From a virus, in IMG/VR virus record IMGVR_UViG_3300025769_000712, positions 1-26,254 of that record: a DNA stretch of 26,254 nucleotides. The stretch is one strand, 5' to 3'. The notes under the pieces were generated by a model, which saw nothing but the letters and a program-made list of their open reading frames with translations, did no database searches and was not told the DNA's origin. The position numbers were made by a program, and so were the translations under genes. This document shows positions 9,013 to 15,615 of this stretch, one piece after another (the stretch's first letter is position 1; each line of letters begins with the position of its first letter).

Positions 9013-9433
9013 GTTAAAGGAAGCCATACGACAAATAGTTCGTGAATTGTTGCAATCAGAGATAGAAGAAGCTTCTACCTCTGCTGCTACACCTGGTTAT
9101 CAGACTCCTATGGCATTTAGTGGTGGAAGAAAGAAAGATAAGAAGAAAAAAAAGGACATAGCTAACGCTGCAGGATATGATATTGTAAAAGAGGGAAGAT
9201 ATCACGACTATAGAAACGATGATACTTTGTCACCAAAACAAAAGATTGGTCGTTCTATGAGAGAGATTAGAGATAGTCTCAATGAATTAAATAGGTTAGT
9301 TAAGATGAATGTTCGTCTTAAAAATGAATTAAATGTGGATTCGAGGTCGTATTGGAAGAATACACATAAGGCTTTAAACAAAATAAGTGAGAGGTTAGTA
9401 AAACTAGCAAACAAAGTTGGTCAGTTACAGTAG
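8996..9433 (+). CDS. Small basic prohead-block protein
   Basis: A 145-residue protein whose ATG at 8996 has GGAG at 8985-8988; it overlaps the preceding gene by 17 bases. It opens with an amphipathic helix (KLKEAIRQIVRELLQSEIEE), then a Ser/Ala/Gly-rich linker with ATPGYQTPMAFSGG, then a polybasic run KKDKKKKKD, and finishes with a helical segment of about 65 residues. The IxE/LxE-like sequences in the N-terminal helix resemble gp21-type cleavage contexts, so this may be a processed core or internal head protein. That is inference from motif and position; the family is not recognised. Confidence 0.75.
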   Translation: MSKADKLKEAIRQIVRELLQSEIEEASTSAATPGYQTPMAFSGGRKKDKKKKKDIANAAGYDIVKEGRYHDYRNDDTLSPKQKIGRSMREIRDSLNELNRLVKMNVRLKNELNVDSRSYWKNTHKALNKISERLVKLANKVGQLQ

Positions 9434-9440
9434 TTTCACT

Positions 9441-9629
9441 ATGGCGTTTGAAGACAAAAAGAAATCCTATATGGATACTCTTTTTAGCATTTCTACTCTG
9501 TTGAAAAGATGGCAGGTTGAAATACAGAAAAAAGATGTAGATAAGAATTATATGTTGAGAAGACTTGGACAGTGGATAGAACACTTAGAAAGTCTCAAAC
9601 ACGAAATAATGATGGAGAAAGACAAATGA
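9441..9629 (+). CDS. Very small helical protein
   Basis: A 62-residue protein (MAFEDKKKSYMDTLFSISTL...). I chose ATG 9441, eight bases after the preceding stop; the frame can be extended to a TTG at 9417, but that lies inside the upstream gene. Neither start has a good SD, so translation may depend on coupling to the preceding gene. The product is one or two charged amphipathic helices with no membrane segment. Its stop overlaps the next start (ATGA). It lies in the portal-to-protease interval and might be a small core component comparable in size to T4 gp67, but without gp67's acidic tail. Function unknown. Confidence 0.65.
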   Translation: MAFEDKKKSYMDTLFSISTLLKRWQVEIQKKDVDKNYMLRRLGQWIEHLESLKHEIMMEKDK

Positions 9630-10483
9630 TTTCACTATTAGAAATTGCACAAACTATCAATGAAGTTGATGACGACAAAATCATCAAGTATAAAGATAAG
9701 GATGGTGAGTCTCAAGAAATGACTGCTGGTGCTGCTAAAAAGCAGCCAGATGACCATCCAGCAAAAGTTGCTTATAATAAAATGTCAGGTGATGATGGCG
9801 ATGATAGTGAAAAAGATGCCGGTGGTAAGTTAGGTGGTAGTGATTTTGAAAGAGATGGTGGTGATAATGAAGATAAACCAGATATGGATTCTGATGATTC
9901 TGATAGTGCTGATGCAGAAGATGATGTCAAAGCTGATTTAAGAAAAAACCCTGAGAAGTTAGATGATATGAGTGCTGAAGAGTTAGAAGATGTATTTCCA
10001 TCGCATGAGGAATATATGGAATTTGAGACTCTTAGAAATCAAAAAGTTCTCAAAGATAGACATCCAAAACTTCACAAATTAGCATCACAATCCATTCAAG
10101 CTAAACAAGAATTAGAGAGTTTAGAAAAAGAACTTAAAGATAAATTGGGAAGTGGAGAGTTTGCAGATCCTTTTGTAAAAGGTAAAGAAGATCCAGAAGG
10201 TAAAAAGAAATTTGAAGATCATCAGCAAAAAATTAAAGACGCAGAAGAAAAAATGGAAGATGCCAGTAATGAGGTATACTACTATCAACAAGACAACGCT
10301 AATGCATTAGATGGCGATGATATACCATACGATGTTGAAGATTTAGTTAGAGGTGAAGGAAATAAAAAAGATGAATCGATTAAAGTAATCGATGGAAAAA
10401 AATATAAAGCAATAAAGGAATCAAAAAAGAATCCTCAATTATTTAAAGAAATTTATGAGAGAACATTTAGGAGTTTGAAATGA
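9626..10483 (+). CDS. Acidic prohead-core-like protein
   Basis: A 285-residue protein. I take ATG 9626 (overlapping the previous stop, GGAGAAAG upstream) rather than the in-frame ATG 9572 buried in the preceding gene. The N-terminal third is extremely rich in Asp, Gly and Ser (for example DGDDSEKDAGGKLGG), the middle is a charged coiled coil (LESLEKELKDKLG), and the end carries KVIDGKKYKAI, similar in form to IEIDGVKYAPI in the gp22-like scaffold. High acidity, a coiled coil and a place just before the protease gene fit a prohead core or internal protein to be degraded at maturation. I cannot assign a named family. Confidence 0.75.
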   Translation: MISLLEIAQTINEVDDDKIIKYKDKDGESQEMTAGAAKKQPDDHPAKVAYNKMSGDDGDDSEKDAGGKLGGSDFERDGGDNEDKPDMDSDDSDSADAEDDVKADLRKNPEKLDDMSAEELEDVFPSHEEYMEFETLRNQKVLKDRHPKLHKLASQSIQAKQELESLEKELKDKLGSGEFADPFVKGKEDPEGKKKFEDHQQKIKDAEEKMEDASNEVYYYQQDNANALDGDDIPYDVEDLVRGEGNKKDESIKVIDGKKYKAIKESKKNPQLFKEIYERTFRSLK

Positions 10484-11082
10484 AACAATTAATAGTAGAC
10501 TATATACCATTTGAGGTAAGACCAGACCAAATTAATGAGTCGATGAAAGAAAACAACGGAAAGTTAGTTGTCAAAGGTATTTTGCAAAGAGCAGATACTA
10601 AAAATCAAAATGGTAGAGTATATCCAAAAGAAATTCTAATGCGGGAGGCAAAGAAGTATTCAGAGAACTTCGTACAACAAAAAAGAGCTATGGGTGAGTT
10701 AGACCATCCTGAATCATCAGTTGTAAATTTACAGAATGTATCTCATAATGTAACAGATATGAACTTCAATGGTGATGATTTAGTTGGTACAGTAGAAGTT
10801 CTAACTACACCGAGTGGTAATATTCTTAGAGAGTTATTTAAAAATGGTATAAAGTTGGGTATCAGTTCTCGTGGTATGGGTTCAGTTGAAACTATGCACG
10901 AAAGTGGAGCACAAGAAGTGCAAGACGATTTTGAATTAATTGCTTTTGATTTTGTTTCTAACCCATCTACACACGGTGCTTTTCTTCATCCAATGAATGA
11001 GAGTGTGGATAAGAATTTAGCAGTTCGTGATACTAAGTATGGTAGAGTTGAAGCTGTAATTAATGATATAATGAGGGGATAA
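10480..11082 (+). CDS. Prohead protease, T4 gp21-like
   Basis: This is the serine protease of the prohead core, which cleaves scaffold, capsid and core proteins after Glu and frees space for DNA. The 200-residue product (T4 gp21 is 212) starts at an ATG overlapping the previous stop, with AGGAG upstream. Visible family features are NQNGRVYPKEI (about 42-52), the catalytic-histidine motif GELDHP with H76, LVGTVEVL, and the catalytic-serine region KLGISSRGMGS with S129/S130, followed by FDFVSNPSTHGAFL. Both catalytic landmarks are intact. It precedes the gp22-like and gp23-like genes as in T4, although three extra genes are inserted before the scaffold. Confidence 0.93.
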   Translation: MKQLIVDYIPFEVRPDQINESMKENNGKLVVKGILQRADTKNQNGRVYPKEILMREAKKYSENFVQQKRAMGELDHPESSVVNLQNVSHNVTDMNFNGDDLVGTVEVLTTPSGNILRELFKNGIKLGISSRGMGSVETMHESGAQEVQDDFELIAFDFVSNPSTHGAFLHPMNESVDKNLAVRDTKYGRVEAVINDIMRG

Positions 11083-11085
11083 AAA

Positions 11086-11769
11086 GTGCCAGCTGCTTCA
11101 AAACAACAACAGAAATTTATGGGTATAGTTAGAGCTATACAAAAAGGTGATGTGCCAGCTAGTAAATTTTCTAAAGCTGCTCAAAAAGCTGCTAACTCTA
11201 TGAGTAAAGGTTCTGTTAAAAAATATGCTGCTACAAAGCACGATGATTTACCAAAGAAAGTAAAAGAGATGTATGAGTCGGTATTAAATGAGAATCCAGC
11301 CGTTATAGCTACAGCGGCTAGAATGGCTATACAAAATAAACAGGGAAATAAAGTATCTGTAAATACTGCTCGTCAATCTTCTTATGCTAGTAAAGACCCA
11401 TCTGCACATAAGAAAGCTAAAAGTATCTTTCAAAGAATTAAAGACAAATTTAAAAAGAAAAAAGATGATAAACCAAAACCAAAGAAACAATCTAAATCTG
11501 ATGTAGATTTTTACAGAAAACAATACACTGGTGAATCTTTAGATGAAAAAAAAGGAGATCCGGAAATAATATCTAAGTTAAGAGATGTATTGAAAAAGGG
11601 ATATTCATCTGTAAAAGATCCTGTTTCTGGCAGAACTATGAAAGTAGATAGTTACACTGCTTCAGCTATAACACAGGTTTATGACAAAATTAACAGAGCA
11701 AACAAAAAGAAGTTTGCTGATTTGTCCTTACTAAAAATGCAAAAACTTGCGATGAAATTTGTAAAATAG
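11086..11769 (+). CDS. DUF3008-type protein
   Basis: A 227-residue basic protein starting at GTG 11086, with GAGGGG nine bases upstream; no ATG fits the N-terminal motif as well. The first 55 residues, MPAASKQQQKFMGIVRAIQK followed by SKAAQKAANSMSKGSVKKYA, match what I recall of the DUF3008 family found in phages and bacteria. The middle is a Lys-rich linker, and the C-terminus (DPEIISKLRDVLKKGYSSVK and on) is a helical domain that I do not recognise. The function of DUF3008 is not known to me. A very similar basic composition occurs in the central part of the large protein at the left end. It sits in the prohead block and could be an internal head protein. Confidence 0.75.
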   Translation: MPAASKQQQKFMGIVRAIQKGDVPASKFSKAAQKAANSMSKGSVKKYAATKHDDLPKKVKEMYESVLNENPAVIATAARMAIQNKQGNKVSVNTARQSSYASKDPSAHKKAKSIFQRIKDKFKKKKDDKPKPKKQSKSDVDFYRKQYTGESLDEKKGDPEIISKLRDVLKKGYSSVKDPVSGRTMKVDSYTASAITQVYDKINRANKKKFADLSLLKMQKLAMKFVK

Positions 11770-11770
11770 A

Positions 11771-11780
11771 TATATTTATA
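11771..11780 (+). promoter_or_regulatory. Candidate late promoter, copy 2 (TATATTTATA)
   Basis: TATATTTATA lies in the 27-base gap after the DUF3008-type gene and 16 bases before the next ATG, with the SD (AAGGAGA) between them. It is the heart of a perfect inverted repeat with eight-base arms, 11767-11774 and 11777-11784, that begins at the stop codon. If it is a -10 element, the leader would be only about ten bases and would still hold the SD. Confidence 0.5.
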
Positions 11781-11796
11781 TCTAAGGAGAAAAACT

Positions 11797-12432
11797 ATGG
11801 CTAACATAAAATTAAAAAATTTAATAAAAGAAATGCAAATCGGCGGAGGAATGGTTTCTAGAAGTCCGTGGGTTAAGGAAGAAGAAGAAAAACCACAGAT
11901 AAATGTAAAAGAATTGGTTTCTAAAATCAATGCTTTTAATTCTATTGGTGAATCTATATATGGTAAAGGTAATCTAAAAGAGGTTGCTGAAAATCTTTCT
12001 TCTATAGCAGAAGGTGCTGCTCAACATACTTTATCTGAAGCTGGTGATATGTTCGACAAAATTACAGTTAGCCGTAATATGAAAGAACTTACAAATCTAT
12101 CTAAGCAATTTGGTAAAGTAGCTGGTGAAGCTAATTCTTTACAAGAAAGAATGAGTGGGCTATATGAAGATATGGGTAACATCTTAGGTAGATACTATGA
12201 GATTGGTGAAAAGCATGTACCAGGTCATGATGATGATGATAGAGATATGAGAGATGATATGGATGAAGCTGAAAAAATGATGTTTAGAGAAGAAGATGAT
12301 TATAAAGCGTTCTTCAAAAAAGCTATGAAAAAATTCAATGTATCTAATATAGAAGACTTGAGTGATGATGATAAAAAAGATTTCTTCAATTATGTAGATA
12401 GAAACTATAAGGCGAAAAACGAAAAAGACTAA
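11797..12432 (+). CDS. Helical prohead-block protein
   Basis: A 211-residue protein with AAGGAGA well placed before its ATG. The N-terminus (ANIKLKNLIKEMQIGGG) is an amphipathic helix. Residues 45-135 are predicted-looking long helices with heptad spacing (NMKELTNLSKQFGKVAGEAN), followed by an acidic patch GHDDDDRDMRDDMDEAE and a C-terminal small helical unit KAFFKKAMKKFNVSNIEDLS. There is no membrane segment or catalytic motif. Given its position between protease and scaffold, an additional core or internal head protein is the best guess, without family support. It shares a transcription direction and a nine-base gap with the S21 gene that follows. Confidence 0.75.
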   Translation: MANIKLKNLIKEMQIGGGMVSRSPWVKEEEEKPQINVKELVSKINAFNSIGESIYGKGNLKEVAENLSSIAEGAAQHTLSEAGDMFDKITVSRNMKELTNLSKQFGKVAGEANSLQERMSGLYEDMGNILGRYYEIGEKHVPGHDDDDRDMRDDMDEAEKMMFREEDDYKAFFKKAMKKFNVSNIEDLSDDDKKDFFNYVDRNYKAKNEKD

Positions 12433-12441
12433 GAGGTATTT

Positions 12442-12669
12442 ATGTCAATAAAAGTTGTAGTAAAGAATAATAATTACGAAAAAGCTCTCAGTATATTTAA
12501 AAGAAAAGTCAAAGATTCAAACCTTATGTATGAACTAAGGGAAAGAGAGTTCTATAAAAAACCATCTGCGGTAAAAAAAGAAAAGAAAAACAAAGCAAAA
12601 GCCCGTAATTATTGGAAAAAGGTTAAATTAATGGAAGAAGATAGCCGAAACAGAGGAAGAAAATTCTAA
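12442..12669 (+). CDS. rpsU: Ribosomal protein S21 (bS21) homologue encoded by the phage
   Basis: A 75-residue basic protein (E. coli S21 has 71), ATG with AGAGG five bases upstream. It follows the bS21 plan along its whole length: an N-terminal beta strand IKVVVKNNN, the EKALSIFKRKVKDS helix, then ELREREFYKKPSAVKK and a Lys/Arg-rich C-terminal helix. In bacteria bS21 binds the 30S platform near the anti-SD end of 16S rRNA and helps initiation. Phage-encoded S21 is known from aquatic phages, including pelagiphages. Here it lies between prohead-core genes and the scaffold gene, so it is probably made with virion proteins. It could enter host ribosomes and favour phage messages; that role is inference. 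Confidence 0.9.
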   Translation: MSIKVVVKNNNYEKALSIFKRKVKDSNLMYELREREFYKKPSAVKKEKKNKAKARNYWKKVKLMEEDSRNRGRKF

Positions 12670-12674
12670 TTCCT

Positions 12675-12684
12675 TATATTTATA
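12675..12684 (+). promoter_or_regulatory. Candidate late promoter, copy 3 (TATATTTATA)
   Basis: TATATTTATA is six bases after the S21 stop and about 106 bases ahead of the scaffold ATG. It is preceded by TTCC, giving a 14-base string (TTCCTTATATTTAT, 12670-12683) that is repeated exactly at 18828-18841. It would drive the gp22-like and gp23-like genes, the most heavily needed products of the window. Confidence 0.6.
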
Positions 12685-12699
12685 TATATCAAAACTAAA

Positions 12700-12764
12700 T
12701 ACACCGTTCTTCTTATACGGTGTAACCGAATATAATAATTCTATTATAGTTCCCAATAACTATA
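12700..12764 (+). promoter_or_regulatory. Two hairpins in the scaffold-gene leader
   Basis: The 121-base gap before the scaffold gene holds two inverted repeats. Hairpin 1 pairs TACACCGT (12700-12707) with ACGGTGTA (12717-12724) across a nine-base loop. Hairpin 2 pairs TATAGTT (12745-12751) with AACTATA (12758-12764) across six bases. Neither has a T-run, so they are not typical terminators. They lie downstream of the candidate promoter and upstream of the SD (AGGAG near 12779), so they would be in the 5' leader and may affect message stability or translation. The function is inferred. Confidence 0.45.
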
Positions 12765-12790
12765 CTAAATCCTAAACAGGAGAAATAATA

Positions 12791-13864
12791 ATGGATGATC
12801 TCTTAAAAGAAGCAATTGCTGACGCTAAAGCAGTTCGTGAAACAGCTTTAGAAAATGCTAAGATGGCTTTAGAAGAGGCTTTCACTCCAAGATTGCAGAA
12901 TATGCTATCTCAAAAAATCCAAAACGAAATCGAAGATGAAGATGACGAAAAGAAAGACGAAGATGTCGATCTAGAAGAAAGAGATGACGATGAAGATATG
13001 GAAGAGAGAGCTATGAATGATGAAGATGAAGATCCTTCTGATGAACATTCTGAAGATGAGTCAGTAGACGAATCTGAAATTATCGAAATCGATGGTGTTA
13101 AATATGCACCAATCGTTTCTGAAGAAGAAGACGAAGATGAAGATAAGATGGATGAAGCTGAAGAAGATGACGAAGATATGGATGAAGATCTTGATTTAGA
13201 ATCTGTAATTAAAGAGCTTGAGTCTGAACTCGATGAAATTGATAAAGATGATGATGATGAAAAGAACGAAGAAATCGAAGAGGGCGAAGAAATTGAAGAA
13301 AATGATGTTTCTTCCGATATTGGTAAAGGCGATAACAAAGTTAACGCAAAAGCTAATAGTTCAAGCGGTGGTGGTAGCGAAGGAAAAGCGAAATTAAAAG
13401 AAGAGAAAGATGAAGATGAGATGGATGAAGATATCGATCTTGACGAAGTAATCAAAGCTCTTTCTGAGGAAGAAGATGAAGATGAAAAGAAGGATGAAGT
13501 TGCAGAACTTAAATCCGACCTTGAAGAACATCGTTCCGTAATCGAAACACTTCGTGGAAAGCTAAATGAAGTCAACTTGCTAAATGCTAAACTTCTATTC
13601 ACAAACAAACTATTCAGAAAGTATGGTTTGAATAACGAACAGAAGATGAAAGTCGTTGAGCAATTCGATAGAGCATCAAACCTAAGAGAAGTCAAGTTAG
13701 TGTATTCTACACTTGGTGAATCTTTTGGTGCTAGAAAAAATGAAATTAATGAATCTAAGGGAAGCGCTTCAAAGCCAGTCGCCTCAACCAAATCTGAAAA
13801 GAAAGTAATTTCTGAAGGAAATGATTTGAGAGATAGGTTTAAGAAGTTAGCTAACCTAATTTAA
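12791..13864 (+). CDS. Prohead scaffold, T4 gp22-like
   Basis: This is the main core scaffold on which the capsid shell assembles and which is later degraded by the prohead protease. The 357-residue product (T4 gp22 is 269) starts at an ATG after AGGAGAAATAATA. The N-terminus, DDLLKEAIADAKAVRETA then ENAKMALEEAFTP, and the C-terminus, LLNAKLLFTNKLFRKYGL then VVEQFDRASNLREVKLVYST, are the parts that read as gp22-like. Between them, residues 50-245 are extremely acidic, with long Asp/Glu runs, which explains the greater length. Position directly before the capsid gene agrees with T4 order. It would be expressed from the candidate promoter at 12675. Confidence 0.88.
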   Translation: MDDLLKEAIADAKAVRETALENAKMALEEAFTPRLQNMLSQKIQNEIEDEDDEKKDEDVDLEERDDDEDMEERAMNDEDEDPSDEHSEDESVDESEIIEIDGVKYAPIVSEEEDEDEDKMDEAEEDDEDMDEDLDLESVIKELESELDEIDKDDDDEKNEEIEEGEEIEENDVSSDIGKGDNKVNAKANSSSGGGSEGKAKLKEEKDEDEMDEDIDLDEVIKALSEEEDEDEKKDEVAELKSDLEEHRSVIETLRGKLNEVNLLNAKLLFTNKLFRKYGLNNEQKMKVVEQFDRASNLREVKLVYSTLGESFGARKNEINESKGSASKPVASTKSEKKVISEGNDLRDRFKKLANLI

Positions 13865-13879
13865 TTGGGAGACAATATA

Positions 13880-15511
13880 ATGTCAAACTTTGAAAATCTA
13901 AGCGATGTGATGGGTGGTCATAACCCTCATCAGGAGCTCCTAGCACAGACTCGTAAATTAGTCGATAAGTGGGAGCCAACTGGATTGCTAGATGAAATCG
14001 ATGATTCAACTAAGAAAACAGGTATGGCTGTTCTTCTTGAAAACCAGGCTACGCAGCTTATTAAAGAGGCGTCACAGACAGGTACTGGCGGAAATAAAGA
14101 AGAATGGTCTGGTGTTGCTTTACCATTAGTTCGTAGAATTTTTGGTGAACTATCAGCACAAGAGTTTGTTAGTGTTCAGCCGATGAATCTACCATCTGGT
14201 CTTATTTTCTATTTGGATTTCAAATATGGTTCAGCCGACCAAGCTAATCACGTACAGAATTCCGATATATTCGGAAACACTTCTGGATCTGGTGATGCAA
14301 GTGGTGGTCTTTATGGTGCTGGAAAATTTGGATATTCAATTAACGATCAAGCAGCTGAGGGTATTGTAATATCTGGTGCTGCTACTTCATCAGCAACTTG
14401 GAAAGATGTTGAATTTGAACCAGACCTAAGTCAGTCTATTGTAGACGGAGATATCATTAAGCTATCTGTAGGTGCTGGCATTTTCACTCGTGCAGACTTT
14501 AATGGTGTTCGTGCTTTTGAACTTACTGGTTCAGTAATCACAGCAAACTATCCTGCATATACTGTAGTTGATGATGTAAACAATGTAACTACTGCTAGTT
14601 TCTTCTTCAAAGCATCTGCTATTGCTGAAGCAAACAAATTTGGTATTCTTTACCATCAACAGCCGACTGCAGCTGAGCGTGGTGATTTTGAGCAAAGCTC
14701 ATTCACTACTCCTGGTCCTTCTACTGCTGATGACTTACAGATACCTGAAGTAGACATTAAGTTAAGAAGTGAAGCTATTGTTGCGAAAACACGTAAGTTA
14801 AAAGCTGTATGGACTCCTGAGCTTGCTCAAGACCTTAACGCTTATCACTCTGTTGACGCTGAAGCTGAACTTACTGCTATGCTTAGTGAATACATTGCGA
14901 TGGAAATCGATTTAGAAATCCTCGATATGTTGAAAGCTAATGCTTCTGCTAAGACAGAGTATTGGTCAGCTAAAGTTGGTTTCGAGTACGATCCAAATGC
15001 AAATCCGACAACTGATTACTTTTCAGAAATCAGCGGACAGTCTAATGCTTACACCAAACCATCTTGGTTCCAGACACTTGGAATTAAGATACAATCTGTA
15101 AGTAATGCTATCCATCAGAAAACACTACGTGGTGGTGCTAATTTTGTTGTTGTTTCACCTGAGACTGCTACAATCTTAGAATCTGTAAGTGGATATATTG
15201 CTAATACAGGTAACGCTGAAGCTAAAACCTATGCTATGGGTGTGGAAGCGGTAGGCTCAATCAATAACCGATATACTGTTTATAAGAATCCTTATATGTT
15301 GGATAATAGTATACTTGTCGGTTTCAGAGGAAGCAATTTCTTAGAAACTGGTGCTGTATACGCTCCATATGTACCGATGATTATGACTCCATTAGTATAC
15401 GATCCTCAGAACTTTACTCCACGTAAAGGTGTGATGACTCGTTATGCTAAGAAGATGGTTAGACCTGAGTTCTATGGTAAGGTGATTGTATCACACGCAA
15501 ACCAAGTTTAA
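13880..15511 (+). CDS. Major capsid protein, T4 gp23-like
   Basis: The main shell protein, HK97 fold, forming the hexamers of the head. I take ATG 13880 with GGGAG at 13867-13871; an in-frame TTG at 13865 would overlap the SD. The 543-residue product (T4 gp23 is 521) has the N-terminal propeptide expected for gp21 processing, with a likely cut in QLIKE|ASQTG after E63. Family blocks follow: VALPLVRRIFGELSAQEFVS, VQPMNLPSGLIFYLDFKYG, later KLKAVWTPELAQDLNAYHSV and LSEYIAMEIDLEILDML, and near the C-terminus MIMTPLVYDPQNFTPRKGVM. The gene is closed by a strong terminator. No gp24-like vertex gene follows it. Confidence 0.96.
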   Translation: MSNFENLSDVMGGHNPHQELLAQTRKLVDKWEPTGLLDEIDDSTKKTGMAVLLENQATQLIKEASQTGTGGNKEEWSGVALPLVRRIFGELSAQEFVSVQPMNLPSGLIFYLDFKYGSADQANHVQNSDIFGNTSGSGDASGGLYGAGKFGYSINDQAAEGIVISGAATSSATWKDVEFEPDLSQSIVDGDIIKLSVGAGIFTRADFNGVRAFELTGSVITANYPAYTVVDDVNNVTTASFFFKASAIAEANKFGILYHQQPTAAERGDFEQSSFTTPGPSTADDLQIPEVDIKLRSEAIVAKTRKLKAVWTPELAQDLNAYHSVDAEAELTAMLSEYIAMEIDLEILDMLKANASAKTEYWSAKVGFEYDPNANPTTDYFSEISGQSNAYTKPSWFQTLGIKIQSVSNAIHQKTLRGGANFVVVSPETATILESVSGYIANTGNAEAKTYAMGVEAVGSINNRYTVYKNPYMLDNSILVGFRGSNFLETGAVYAPYVPMIMTPLVYDPQNFTPRKGVMTRYAKKMVRPEFYGKVIVSHANQV

Positions 15512-15526
15512 TTGAATATCAATTAA
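15508..15526. repeat. Perfect inverted repeat over the capsid-gene stop
   Basis: TTAATTGA (15508-15515) and TCAATTAA (15519-15526) form eight-base arms around a three-base centre, and the capsid stop codon TAA (15509-15511) is inside the left arm. It is AT-only except for one pair, so a stable hairpin is doubtful. It may simply flank the terminator just downstream. Confidence 0.5.
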
Positions 15527-15533
15527 TCTTACT

Positions 15534-15565
15534 AAAAAGGGGAAGTGTTTACTTCCCCTTTTTTT
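15534..15565 (+). terminator. Strong Rho-independent terminator after the capsid gene
   Basis: A perfect 13-base stem, AAAAAGGGGAAGT (15534-15546) with ACTTCCCCTTTTT (15551-15563), a GTTT loop and a T-run to 15565. It lies 22 bases after the capsid stop and ends the scaffold/capsid message. The A-run on the left makes it potentially bidirectional, but no - strand gene is nearby. Confidence 0.92.
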
Positions 15566-15573
15566 GTTTCTTT

Positions 15574-15582
15574 TATATTTAT
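15574..15582 (+). promoter_or_regulatory. Candidate late promoter, copy 4 (TATATTTAT)
   Basis: TATATTTAT sits eight bases after the terminator T-run and 33 bases before the ATG of the neck gene, where a new promoter would be needed. The flank TT rather than A after the core removes the exact TATAAATA match on the other strand, so this copy supports reading the motif on the + strand. Confidence 0.55.
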
Positions 15583-15615
15583 TATTGAATAATTACATCT
15601 TTTTAGGAGAAAAAA

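Noticed and set aside
12910-13791. Antisense Ser-rich frame of 293 codons opposite the scaffold gene
   Set aside because: Produced by the reverse complement of the Asp/Glu codon runs of the acidic scaffold; no independent support.
15508-15526. Palindrome at the capsid stop as an attachment or operator site
   Set aside because: It is AT-only apart from one pair and occurs once; recorded as an inverted repeat only, with no basis for a specific function.
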